From assembly GCA_046733315.1 (NCBI GenBank), contig JBKPOV010000111.1, forward strand, positions 1 to 7,994: a stretch of DNA of 7,994 nt, written 5' to 3'. Each line of letters begins with the position of its first letter. The first letter of the stretch is position 1. This document shows, piece by piece, positions 1 to 4,350 of the stretch. The notes below the pieces were generated by a model, which was not told where the DNA came from, searched no databases, and was given only the letters and a program-made list of their open reading frames with translations. Both the position numbers and the translations under genes were made by a program. Origin of the DNA: VRUE01 sp046733315 (GTDB taxonomy: Bacteria; Actinomycetota; Thermoleophilia; Solirubrobacterales; 70-9).

Positions 1-33
1 TCGTCGGCAGCGTCAGATGTGTATAAGAGACAG
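1..33 (+). other. Illumina Nextera (Tn5) adapter, non-genomic
   Basis: The first 33 bases match the Nextera read-1 transposase adapter as I know it. The last 19 (15-33, ending in TATAAGAGACAG) are the Tn5 mosaic end. This is library-preparation sequence left on a contig end, not part of the organism. Nothing upstream of 34 should be translated or searched. Confidence 0.97.
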
Positions 34-245
34 CCGCTGACGAAGCAAAGCTCGCCAAGTGGCTCAAGTACGTCGGTGAAGAGGAAAAACTCTTCCTAAA
101 AGGCGCCAAGCAGCTCAAGGAAGGCAACAAGACCGGCGCCCAGGCGACGGTGATCCGCCTCAATCACAACGCCAACCAGGCCAACAACCAGGTCCTTGCC
201 TTCGAATTCAAGTACTGCCGCTTCGAACCCTCGAAGTTCACCTGA
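34..245 (+). CDS. Unrecognised small protein, 3' fragment
   Basis: An open frame runs from the adapter junction to TGA at 243-245, giving 69 residues of a protein whose start is missing. The fragment is Lys/Glu/Asn-rich and probably helical (ADEAKLAKWLKYVGEEEKLF), followed by an Asn-rich stretch (NHNANQANNQ) and a short tail with FEFKYCRFEPSKF. Small secreted or surface proteins of Solirubrobacterales-type actinobacteria often end with a similar NxANN...F.F.YC pattern. That is recollection, not a search, so no function is assigned. The gene converges on the serine protease 15 bp away, and a strong hairpin at 268-299 lies just past its stop. GC-rich third positions fit the host. Confidence 0.65.
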
Positions 246-260
246 GCACGGCTTGACTGA

Positions 261-1151
261 TCAGCCGGTGACGGCGGCGGGTGCTCCCGTCGCCGTCACG
301 GCTACCTGTTCCGCGGTCCAGGCGTAGATCCGGTCTACGCGCGTGAAGATGTCGGGCAGGTGGGTGTTGCAGTCCGCGGCGCCCAGGCTTGTAATTCCGA
401 TCTGCACCGGTGTGCCGTCTTCACGGAACGCCAGCGCCGGTCCGCCGCTGTCGCCGTGGCAGGTCCCGATCGAGAAGCCGGGCGGGGTGATCGTGCAGAG
501 CTGCGAGGAGTAGTTGAAGAATGGGTAGTAGACGCGGGCGTGGTTGCGACAGAAAAGACGGGGCTGCACGTAGGTGGCACCGCGGCGCAGCACAGGCGTC
601 CGTTTCAGCTTCCTCAGGGGCCCGCTCAGGCCCCAACCGGCGATCCAGGTGGGCGTATCGGCGGCGAGCAGGGTCGTATCGATCGGGCTGGCGAGCGCCA
701 CGGCCGGGGCCGTGGTTGGCGTCGCCAGCACGAGCAGTCCGGCGTCGCCGTGCACCTTGAAGCGGTTGAAGCCGGGATAGACGATCGAACGTTTCACCCT
801 CGATACCTGCCGCAGCGTCGCATCGCGCACGTCACTGCTGCCAGTCACGACGACGTACTGCCCAACGGGCGTCTTCTGGCCCGTGACGATGTCCTCGATG
901 CAGTGCGCCGCGGTCAGGATGAGCGTCGGCGCAATCACGGTGCCGGTGCAGCTGAATCCTTCGCCTTTGGCATTGACGACCAGGATGAATGCCGCCCACG
1001 GCCATTCTTCGCTCGCTGCCGTCTTCCCGTGAACGATCGAGGCCCGGGCGCCGCCGGAAGCCTCGACCGGGCTCGCCAGCGCCAGCGACACGAGCAGGAC
1101 GCCAAGTGCGCTCCACACCGCAGCTCCTCTGCTCATCTGCACTAGTTTCAT
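261..1151 (-). CDS. Secreted trypsin-fold (S1) serine protease
   Basis: A 296-aa chymotrypsin-fold serine endopeptidase, predicted to be exported. Residues 1-31 form a signal peptide (MKLVQMSRGAAVW, then the core LGVLLVSLALA, probable cut after SPVEA). A short propeptide leads to the mature N-terminus IVHG at 39-42, where the family norm is IVGG. The catalytic triad is visible: His83 in TAAHC, Asp136 in HGDAGLL, Ser235 in GDSGGP. Cys68/84, 201/219 and 231/261 fit the three conserved S1 disulfides. The residue six before the catalytic Ser (trypsin 189) is Gly229, not Asp, so Arg/Lys specificity is not expected. I chose ATG 1151 because GAGGAG precedes it by 2 nt and the signal peptide begins there. 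The longer frame to 1271 would run into the tRNA-Thr gene. Target unknown. Confidence 0.9.
   Translation of the reverse strand: MKLVQMSRGAAVWSALGVLLVSLALASPVEASGGARASIVHGKTAASEEWPWAAFILVVNAKGEGFSCTGTVIAPTLILTAAHCIEDIVTGQKTPVGQYVVVTGSSDVRDATLRQVSRVKRSIVYPGFNRFKVHGDAGLLVLATPTTAPAVALASPIDTTLLAADTPTWIAGWGLSGPLRKLKRTPVLRRGATYVQPRLFCRNHARVYYPFFNYSSQLCTITPPGFSIGTCHGDSGGPALAFREDGTPVQIGITSLGAADCNTHLPDIFTRVDRIYAWTAEQVAVTATGAPAAVTG
268..299. terminator. 14-bp GC hairpin, candidate terminator
   Basis: Bases 268-281 pair with 286-299 around the loop TGCT, a 14-bp stem with one G-T wobble (277/290). It begins 23 nt after the stop of the plus-strand fragment and lies inside the last codons of the convergent protease, where it encodes the Ala/Val/Thr tail. 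There is no U-tract on either side, so it would be a U-less terminator as proposed for actinobacteria. Its function is inferred from position and stem strength only. Confidence 0.45.
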
Positions 1152-1238
1152 CGCTCCTCTATCGGCAGCTCTGTTCAAATCCGGTAGCCCTCGAGTCTCC
1201 CCGAAAAGCTGCCGCAACCCACTAAGATCGAGCGTCCC

Positions 1239-1311
<73 letters not shown>

Positions 1312-1350
1312 TGTAGCGCGGGCGCTGCATCGCTTCGTCTTCTTGATCGT

Positions 1351-1356
1351 TAGGCT
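1351..1356 (+). promoter_or_regulatory. -10-like TAGGCT upstream of acyl-CoA dehydrogenase
   Basis: TAGGCT lies 8 nt before the GTG start and there is no clear Shine-Dalgarno between. If it is a -10 element, transcription would begin at or within a few bases of the start codon, meaning a leaderless or near-leaderless mRNA. No good -35 is visible. The same hexamer occurs at the same place before two other genes in the window (2799, 5508), which is the main support. Confidence 0.35.
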
Positions 1357-1364
1357 GGCGCCTC

Positions 1365-2507
1365 GTGGACTTCGCTCTTACGGACGAGCAAGAGGACTTC
1401 GTCGACGCGATCCGGCGCTACTGCGATCACGAGTGCGGCACGCCGGATCAGCGCGAGCGTCTCACCGACGGCTATCGCGATCACCACAACGCGACCATCT
1501 ACAAGGAGATGGCCGACCTCGGTTGGCTCGGCCTGACGATCCCGGAGGAGTACGGCGGCTCTGGCGGCACGATGCTCGACGCCTGCATCTTCATGGAGGA
1601 GACCTCCCGCGCCCTCGCTCCGATCGGCGGCTACGCCACGACGTTGATCGTCGCCGGCGCGACCAAGCGCTTCGGCACTGAGGAGCAGAAGCAGGAGATC
1701 CTCGGCGGGATCGCCGGCGGCGCGGTCGAGGCGATCGCGATGACCGAGCCCGAGGCCGGTTCAGACGTCGGCTCGCTCACCACCTACGCCAAAAGCGTCG
1801 ACGACGGCTACGTGCTCAACGGGCAGAAGGTCTTCTGCTCCAACGCCCACATCGCCGACCACATCCTGATCGTCTGCCGCACGACCCGTTCGGCCTCAAA
1901 GCACGAGGGACTGACGATGGTCTGGATCCCTCGCGAGATCGACGGCCTCGAGGTGGTCCCGATCGACACGATGGGCGGCCGCGACACCAATCACCTCTAC
2001 CTCACTGACGTCGAGGTTTCGGCCGATGCCGTCCTCGGCCAGGTCGACCAGGCCTGGACGCAGCTGATGGCCGGCCTCAACGTCGAGCGCCTGATCCTTG
2101 CCGCGACGATGCTCGGCATCGCCCAGCGCGTCTTCGACGACCTGATCGTCTACGTCAAGGAGCGCGAGCAGTTCGGCCGCCCGATCGGCTCCTTCCAGGC
2201 GCTCCAGCACCGCATCGCCGACATGGCGACCGAGATCGAGGCCGCCCGCCTGATGACCCGCTGGGTCGCCACCCTGACCGACGAGGACCCCGACCGCATG
2301 CTCCCCCGCGAGGCCTCGATGGTGAAGCTCTTCGTCACCGAGACCACCAAGCGCGCCGCCCTCGAAGGCATGCAGATGATGGGCGGCTACGGCTACGCCT
2401 CCGAGTACGACATGGAGCGCCTCGTCCGCACCTCCCTCGTCTCCACGATCTACGGCGGCACCTCCGAGATCCAGCGCAACATCATCGCCAAGACATTCGG
2501 GCTCTGA
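1365..2507 (+). CDS. Acyl-CoA dehydrogenase, LCAD/IVD-type
   Basis: A 380-aa FAD-dependent acyl-CoA dehydrogenase, the usual length for the family. It introduces the alpha,beta double bond in an acyl-CoA (beta-oxidation or branched-chain catabolism), passing electrons to ETF in the cytoplasm. Visible signatures: N-terminal MDFALTDEQEDFVDAIRRY, FAD/substrate motif MTEPEAGSDVGS (126-137), EREQFGRPIGSFQALQH (266-282), QMMGGYGYASEYDMERLVR (337-355), and C-terminal IYGGTSEIQRNIIAK (362-376). The usual C-terminal catalytic Glu (YEGT in MCAD/SCAD) is Gly364. Glu241 in NVERL sits where LCAD and isovaleryl-CoA dehydrogenase carry their base, so it is probably the catalytic residue. GTG is chosen because the family N-terminus begins there. 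It is a single-gene unit between two tRNAs. Substrate cannot be told. Confidence 0.95.
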   Translation: MDFALTDEQEDFVDAIRRYCDHECGTPDQRERLTDGYRDHHNATIYKEMADLGWLGLTIPEEYGGSGGTMLDACIFMEETSRALAPIGGYATTLIVAGATKRFGTEEQKQEILGGIAGGAVEAIAMTEPEAGSDVGSLTTYAKSVDDGYVLNGQKVFCSNAHIADHILIVCRTTRSASKHEGLTMVWIPREIDGLEVVPIDTMGGRDTNHLYLTDVEVSADAVLGQVDQAWTQLMAGLNVERLILAATMLGIAQRVFDDLIVYVKEREQFGRPIGSFQALQHRIADMATEIEAARLMTRWVATLTDEDPDRMLPREASMVKLFVTETTKRAALEGMQMMGGYGYASEYDMERLVRTSLVSTIYGGTSEIQRNIIAKTFGL

Positions 2508-2519
2508 GCGCGTCATAAT
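2490..2519 (+). promoter_or_regulatory. Candidate promoter of the downstream tRNA
   Basis: AAGACA (2490-2495) and CATAAT (2514-2519) are 18 bp apart and resemble sigma-70 -35 and -10 boxes (4/6 and 5/6). A start near 2526 would give a short leader before the tRNA at 2542. The promoter would overlap the last codons of the acyl-CoA dehydrogenase gene. Based on sequence match and position only. Confidence 0.4.
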
Positions 2520-2541
2520 CAGACCACGCAGGGATGCGTGA

Positions 2542-2637
2542 GCGCCCGTAGCTCAGTGGTCAACGGGGTTTTAACGAGCCCCAAAGAGCGCCGGTCTTTC
2601 AAGCCGGAGGTCGAGAGTTCGATTCTCTCCGGGCGCA
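2542..2637 (+). tRNA. tRNA-Glu (TTC) with hairpin inserted in D-loop
   Basis: All cloverleaf helices are present. Acceptor GCGCCCG (2542-2548) pairs with CGGGCGC (2630-2636), discriminator A2637. D-stem is GCTC (2551-2554)/GAGC (2586-2589). Anticodon arm is CCGGT-CTTTCAA-GCCGG with TTC at 2598-2600. T-arm is GAGAG-TTCGATT-CTCTC. The D-loop (2555-2585) is 31 nt instead of the usual 7-10. The extra ~22 nt can fold as GGGGTTT / GAGCCCC around TAAC (2565-2582, two G-T wobbles). Total length is 96 nt. The body is also atypical for bacterial tRNA-Glu: the D-stem is GCTC/GAGC rather than GTCT/GGAC, and the variable loop is 5 nt. Bacteria lack an archaeal-type tRNA splicing endonuclease, so the insert would stay in the RNA. 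It may be functional, a pseudogene or an element-borne tRNA. A mobile-element module begins just downstream. Confidence 0.75.
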
Positions 2638-2642
2638 TTTCG

Positions 2643-2671
2643 TTGCTTTCCCCGCGATGCCGTTCTATGCT
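2643..2671 (+). promoter_or_regulatory. Weak candidate sigma-70 promoter
   Basis: TTGCTT (2643-2648) and TATGCT (2666-2671) are spaced by exactly 17 bp just past the tRNA. This would give a leader of about 135 nt before the 69-aa HTH gene. It competes with the closer TAGGCT at 2799 as the promoter of that gene. Confidence 0.25.
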
Positions 2672-2716
2672 CGGTATAGAGCCAAACGCCGCGCTTCTCC
2701 TCGATTCTTCGTTCCG

Positions 2717-2730
2717 CGCCCGTCCGGGCG
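2717..2730. repeat. Palindrome echoing the tRNA acceptor stem
   Basis: CGCCCG (2717-2722) and CGGGCG (2725-2730) form a perfect 6-bp inverted repeat around TC. With G2716 the left arm equals the tRNA's 5' acceptor strand GCGCCCG, and TCCGGGCG (2723-2730) equals part of its 3' end (2628-2635). It lies about 80 nt past the tRNA. It could be an att-related remnant or chance in GC-rich sequence. Confidence 0.3.
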
Positions 2731-2753
2731 ATTCCGGGGCGTTCCGCAAGGTC

Positions 2754-2774
2754 GTGGTCACATCTTGGTCGCAT
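2754..2774 (+). repeat. Two 10-bp direct repeats, candidate protein-binding sites
   Basis: GTGGTCACAT (2754-2763) and TTGGTCGCAT (2765-2774) match at 8 of 10 positions and are offset by 11 bp, one helical turn. They lie between the tRNA and the first element gene, where integrase arm-type or excisionase sites are often found. No binding evidence beyond this. Confidence 0.3.
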
Positions 2775-2798
2775 ATCTGCGGTGTCGCAGGCGGCGAA

Positions 2799-2804
2799 TA
2801 GGCT
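2799..2804 (+). promoter_or_regulatory. -10-like TAGGCT upstream of 69-aa HTH gene
   Basis: TAGGCT ends 9 nt before the ATG at 2814, and no Shine-Dalgarno is visible. A start about 7 nt after the hexamer would give a leader of roughly 3 nt. This is the second of three such placements in the window. Confidence 0.35.
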
Positions 2805-2813
2805 CCTTCGCCA

Positions 2814-3023
2814 ATGGCGGACAAGGCACGGCAGAAAGCACTCGCGGAGGTGCAGCGCGCCCAGGCCAAGATCGAGCGTGCCGAAGGCCAACTGGACAGT
2901 GCCCGCGAAGACCGACGAGACAGCTTCAAGCGAGCCCGGTCGACCGGCTTGTCGTTGGGCGAGATCGGCAAAGCGGCGAATCTCCACCGCAGTCGAGTGG
3001 ATCAGATCCTCCGCGGCAAGTAG
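2814..3023 (+). CDS. Small HTH protein with N-terminal coiled coil
   Basis: A 69-aa protein in two parts. Residues 1-40 are charged and helical (QKALAEVQRAQAKIERAEGQ), consistent with a coiled coil. Residues 45-67 (GLSLGEIGKAANLHRSRVDQILRG) look like a helix-turn-helix of the sigma-region-4/resolvase kind, with the SLGEIG--A--SRV-QIL spacing typical of a recognition helix. It is probably a DNA-binding dimer acting on element genes. It is the first gene after the tRNA, and its TAG at 3021 is followed within 10 bp by a perfect dyad that could be an operator. There is no Shine-Dalgarno; the ATG is chosen for the TAGGCT upstream and because the helical region begins there. I do not recognise a named family. 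Confidence 0.65.
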   Translation: MADKARQKALAEVQRAQAKIERAEGQLDSAREDRRDSFKRARSTGLSLGEIGKAANLHRSRVDQILRGK

Positions 3024-3031
3024 TCCCGCGA

Positions 3032-3064
3032 CTGTCTAGCGCCCTAGACAGCCTTGCTAGTCTG
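3032..3064. promoter_or_regulatory. 8-bp dyad plus half-site, candidate operator
   Basis: CTGTCTAG (3032-3039) and CTAGACAG (3044-3051) are a perfect 8-bp inverted repeat with a 4-bp spacer. A related half, CTAGTCTG (3057-3064), follows 13 bp after the start of the right arm. The stretch contains TAGTCT (3058-3063), a possible -10, so a bound repressor would block the promoter of the 116-aa/Cro-like pair. Either that regulator or the 69-aa protein could be the ligand. There is no T-tract, so a terminator is less likely. Confidence 0.5.
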
Positions 3065-3083
3065 ACGGGCGACGAAGACAAGC

Positions 3084-3143
3084 GGCCCCCGGCCGGCGCG
3101 GTAACGCCAACCGAGGGCCTGACCACAAGGAGAACACGCTCCT
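3084..3143 (+). promoter_or_regulatory. Structured leader masking the Shine-Dalgarno
   Basis: Two foldbacks precede the ATG at 3145. First, GGCCC (3084-3088) with GGGCC (3115-3119) continues after one mismatch as CGG/CCG (3090-3092/3111-3113) and encloses GGCG/CGCC (3095-3098/3105-3108). Second, AGGAG (3128-3132), the only Shine-Dalgarno, pairs perfectly with CTCCT (3139-3143) around AACACG. Folded, the ribosome site is hidden; open, it is 12 nt from the ATG, longer than usual. This suggests translational control. Not a known riboswitch class that I recognise. Confidence 0.4.
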
Positions 3144-3144
3144 C

Positions 3145-3495
3145 ATGGCTGATCAGAACCCTACGGGTAGCGGCGCGGCCGTCGCCCTCGCACTCCCCGC
3201 CGATGAGATCCGCTTCCTGCGCAGCACCTTCGAGAAGGCGCGAGCCGGCGTCAAAGACGAGCTGGAGGAATTCCCCGACCAGCTAGACCCCGAACGCCTG
3301 CAACGGGAGGAGGCCGTCTATACGCGCCTCCTGGCGGCGCTGGACGAGCTGGTGATCGTCCCCGATCAAGAAGCGCTCGACGTGCTTGGAGACCTCACCG
3401 GGATCATCGACCAGGCCAACGAGTACCGCCGCGTCCTCACCGAGCACGATGCCCTGCATGGTCTGCTTGTCCAGCTGCGGGGTGAGCGCCGATGA
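3145..3495 (+). CDS. Small acidic helical protein, unrecognised
   Basis: A 116-aa protein, acidic and almost entirely predicted helix after a flexible N-terminus (MADQNPTGSGA). Residues 19-50 include FLRSTFEKARAGVKDELEEF and residues 56-90 include RLLAALDELVIVPDQEALDV. There is no membrane segment, signal peptide, Cys cluster or catalytic motif. It ends in LRGERR, and its TGA overlaps the ATG of the downstream Cro/CI-type regulator (ATGA at 3492-3495), so the two are translationally coupled and probably act together, for example as a regulator and its partner. A pairing of small helical protein with HTH also fits an antitoxin-like arrangement, but I see no toxin motif. Function unknown. Confidence 0.7.
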   Translation: MADQNPTGSGAAVALALPADEIRFLRSTFEKARAGVKDELEEFPDQLDPERLQREEAVYTRLLAALDELVIVPDQEALDVLGDLTGIIDQANEYRRVLTEHDALHGLLVQLRGERR

Positions 3496-3758
3496 TCGAC
3501 ATAGCGGCTCGCTTTGGCGACAACCTCGCTCGTGTCCGCAAGCGCGCCGATCTCTCCCAGGAAGAGCTGAGCGTCCGTGCCTCGCTTCACCGCACCGAGA
3601 TCAGCCATCTGGAGCGCGGCCTGCGCATCGCCAGGGTGGACACCCTGGTCAAGCTGCTCGGCTCACTCGAAGTCTCAGCCGAGGAGCTGCTCGTTGGCCT
3701 GGACTGGACGCCGGGAGACGTTCGCTACGGCACGTTCGTGGAGCGAGAACCCCGATGA
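3492..3758 (+). CDS. Cro/CI-type (XRE) HTH regulator
   Basis: An 88-aa protein that is essentially one lambda-repressor-like HTH domain (about residues 8-68). GDNLARVRKRADLSQEELSV gives helices 1-2, RASLHRTEISHLERGLR the turn and recognition helix, and TLVKLLGSLEVSAEELLVGL the closing helices. This is the canonical HTH_3 pattern with LSQEEL and ISxxERG. Size and position fit an element-encoded repressor of lysogeny or excision, probably acting on the dyad at 3032-3051. The start overlaps the upstream stop as ATGA. The short tail (TPGDVRYGTFVEREPR) lacks a peptidase domain, so it is not a self-cleaving CI. Its own stop overlaps another ATG at 3755. Confidence 0.9.
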   Translation: MIDIAARFGDNLARVRKRADLSQEELSVRASLHRTEISHLERGLRIARVDTLVKLLGSLEVSAEELLVGLDWTPGDVRYGTFVEREPR

Positions 3759-3979
3759 AGGTCACACCGAGATCCAGAGACCCCCACATCCATTCACTTC
3801 CTCCAGCGACCAGACAGCGACATCGAGGACCAGACAGCAGCCGACTCACCAGTCTCATTCAGGTCCAGCCAGGAGGTCTCAGCCACCGATCCAAGGCCTC
3901 CAGAGAGCCTGTCCAGCGACCACGCTCTACAGCCCGACACACTATGCACCCTCCGGTGTTGTGCGTGGGCCGCAGTTAG
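3755..3979 (+). CDS. Possible coupled 74-aa ORF, doubtful
   Basis: ATG at 3755 overlaps the stop of the Cro-like gene as ATGA, repeating the coupling seen one gene earlier. The frame stays open for 74 codons to TAG 3979. The product would be Arg/Ser/Pro/His-rich (for example HSLPPATRQRHRGPDSSRL) without clear helices or motifs. Third-position GC is not strongly biased, unlike the neighbours. The frame also contains the direct repeats at 3808-3838. It may be a real small gene or a chance overlap. Confidence 0.2.
   Translation: MKVTPRSRDPHIHSLPPATRQRHRGPDSSRLTSLIQVQPGGLSHRSKASREPVQRPRSTARHTMHPPVLCVGRS
3808..3838 (+). repeat. 11-bp direct repeats at 20-bp period
   Basis: GACCAGACAGC occurs at 3808-3818 and 3828-3838. 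A weaker third unit beginning ACCAG starts near 3847. The 20-bp offset is about two helical turns, placing the copies on one DNA face. This suits iteron, integrase-arm or regulator sites. Only two exact copies exist, so the signal is modest. Confidence 0.35.
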
Positions 3980-4029
3980 GTGATTCCAAAGGTCAGGAAG
4001 GCTCAGGCGCTTTGGTGGCGGTCGCTCAG

Positions 4030-4097
4030 GCCGGGCCTCCGGCGGCCGATTGTGGCACGGCTCCGCCGTGCGGTTGCCGCCTGTATGGAGGCCCGGC
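4030..4097. ncRNA. Nested 68-nt foldback (RNA or DNA structure)
   Basis: Three stems nest in register. GCCGGGCCTCC (4030-4040) pairs perfectly with GGAGGCCCGGC (4087-4097), 11 bp. GGCGGC (4041-4046) pairs with GCCGCC (4076-4081), stacking directly with a 5-nt bulge TGTAT on the 3' side. An apical hairpin GCACGGC/GCCGTGC (4055-4061/4065-4071) has loop TCC. That is 24 Watson-Crick pairs in all. No T-tract follows, so it is not a standard intrinsic terminator. It sits 59 bp before the excisionase-like start. It could be a leader RNA, a small RNA, or a DNA cruciform recognised by the recombinase. I recognise no Rfam class. Confidence 0.5.
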
Positions 4098-4155
4098 GAG
4101 AGGCTTGACCTTCGGTCGGTGGCGCACTTTGGGGGTCTATCTGGAGTACGTATGT

Positions 4156-4350
4156 ATGAAGCCAAAGACCGCAGCGCCAACCTTCTTCACCGAGCGCACC
4201 CTTGCCGCCTATCTCGCCGTCTCAGACCGCACGATCCGCAATTGGATCAGGAGGGGAGAGCTGCCTTCTTACAAGCTCGGAGCGGCCAGGCGGATCGATC
4301 CCGCAGACGTAGACGCCTTCCTCGCCCAGCGAAGGGACGATGCGGCGTGA
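4156..4350 (+). CDS. Excisionase-like MerR/HTH_17 protein
   Basis: A 64-aa single-domain winged-HTH DNA-binding protein. FFTERTLAAYLAVSDRTIRNWIRRGELPSYKLGAARRIDPADVDAFLAQR (10-59) is the DNA-binding excisionase (HTH_17) pattern: recognition helix SDRTIRNWIRRGELP, then the wing with YKLG---RID--DVDAFL. Such proteins sit before tyrosine recombinases and bias the reaction toward excision or regulate int. ATG 4156 is chosen because GGAG (4143-4146) lies 9 nt upstream and the domain begins soon after. The TGA overlaps the recombinase GTG (GTGA at 4347-4350), so the two are co-translated. The larger open frame reaching back to 3577 runs through the foldback and is not used. Confidence 0.85.
   Translation: MKPKTAAPTFFTERTLAAYLAVSDRTIRNWIRRGELPSYKLGAARRIDPADVDAFLAQRRDDAA

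Larger units (their letters stand above)
3759..4155. other. About 400-bp gap between regulator and int/xis
   Basis: No convincing gene is seen here on either strand apart from the doubtful 74-aa frame. The gap holds two 11-bp direct repeats 20 bp apart, another 11-bp repeat pair (TCCAGCGACCA at 3802 and 3912), two GCTCAGGC copies (4003 and 4025), and the 68-nt foldback at 4030-4097. Such density of repeats next to int/xis is what an attP/arm-site or control region would look like. Confidence 0.5.

Noticed and set aside
360..1145. Long plus-strand open frame opposite the protease
   Set aside because: Arg/Gly-rich shadow of the protease gene, whose signal peptide, triad and disulfides are all in the minus-strand frame.
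1173..1182. GTTCAAATCC resembling a tRNA T-loop
   Set aside because: Flanking bases do not pair as a T-stem and no other cloverleaf arm is nearby.
1896..2516. Long minus-strand open frame opposite the acyl-CoA dehydrogenase
   Set aside because: Composition is typical antisense of GC-rich coding DNA (Gly/Asp/Val-rich); family motifs are all on the plus strand.
2657..3286. 209-aa plus-strand frame after the tRNA
   Set aside because: Arg/Ser/Pro-rich, overlaps the 69-aa HTH gene and the structured leader in another frame, and shows no domain.
3577..4155. Upstream extension of the excisionase-like frame
   Set aside because: It overlaps the Cro-like gene out of frame and has no motif before the Met at 4156, which has GGAG at good spacing.
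4050..4346. N-terminal extension of the integrase to 4050
   Set aside because: It would translate the 68-nt foldback and then an out-of-frame Arg-rich copy of the xis gene; the GTG at 4347 has overlap coupling and a usable ribosome site.
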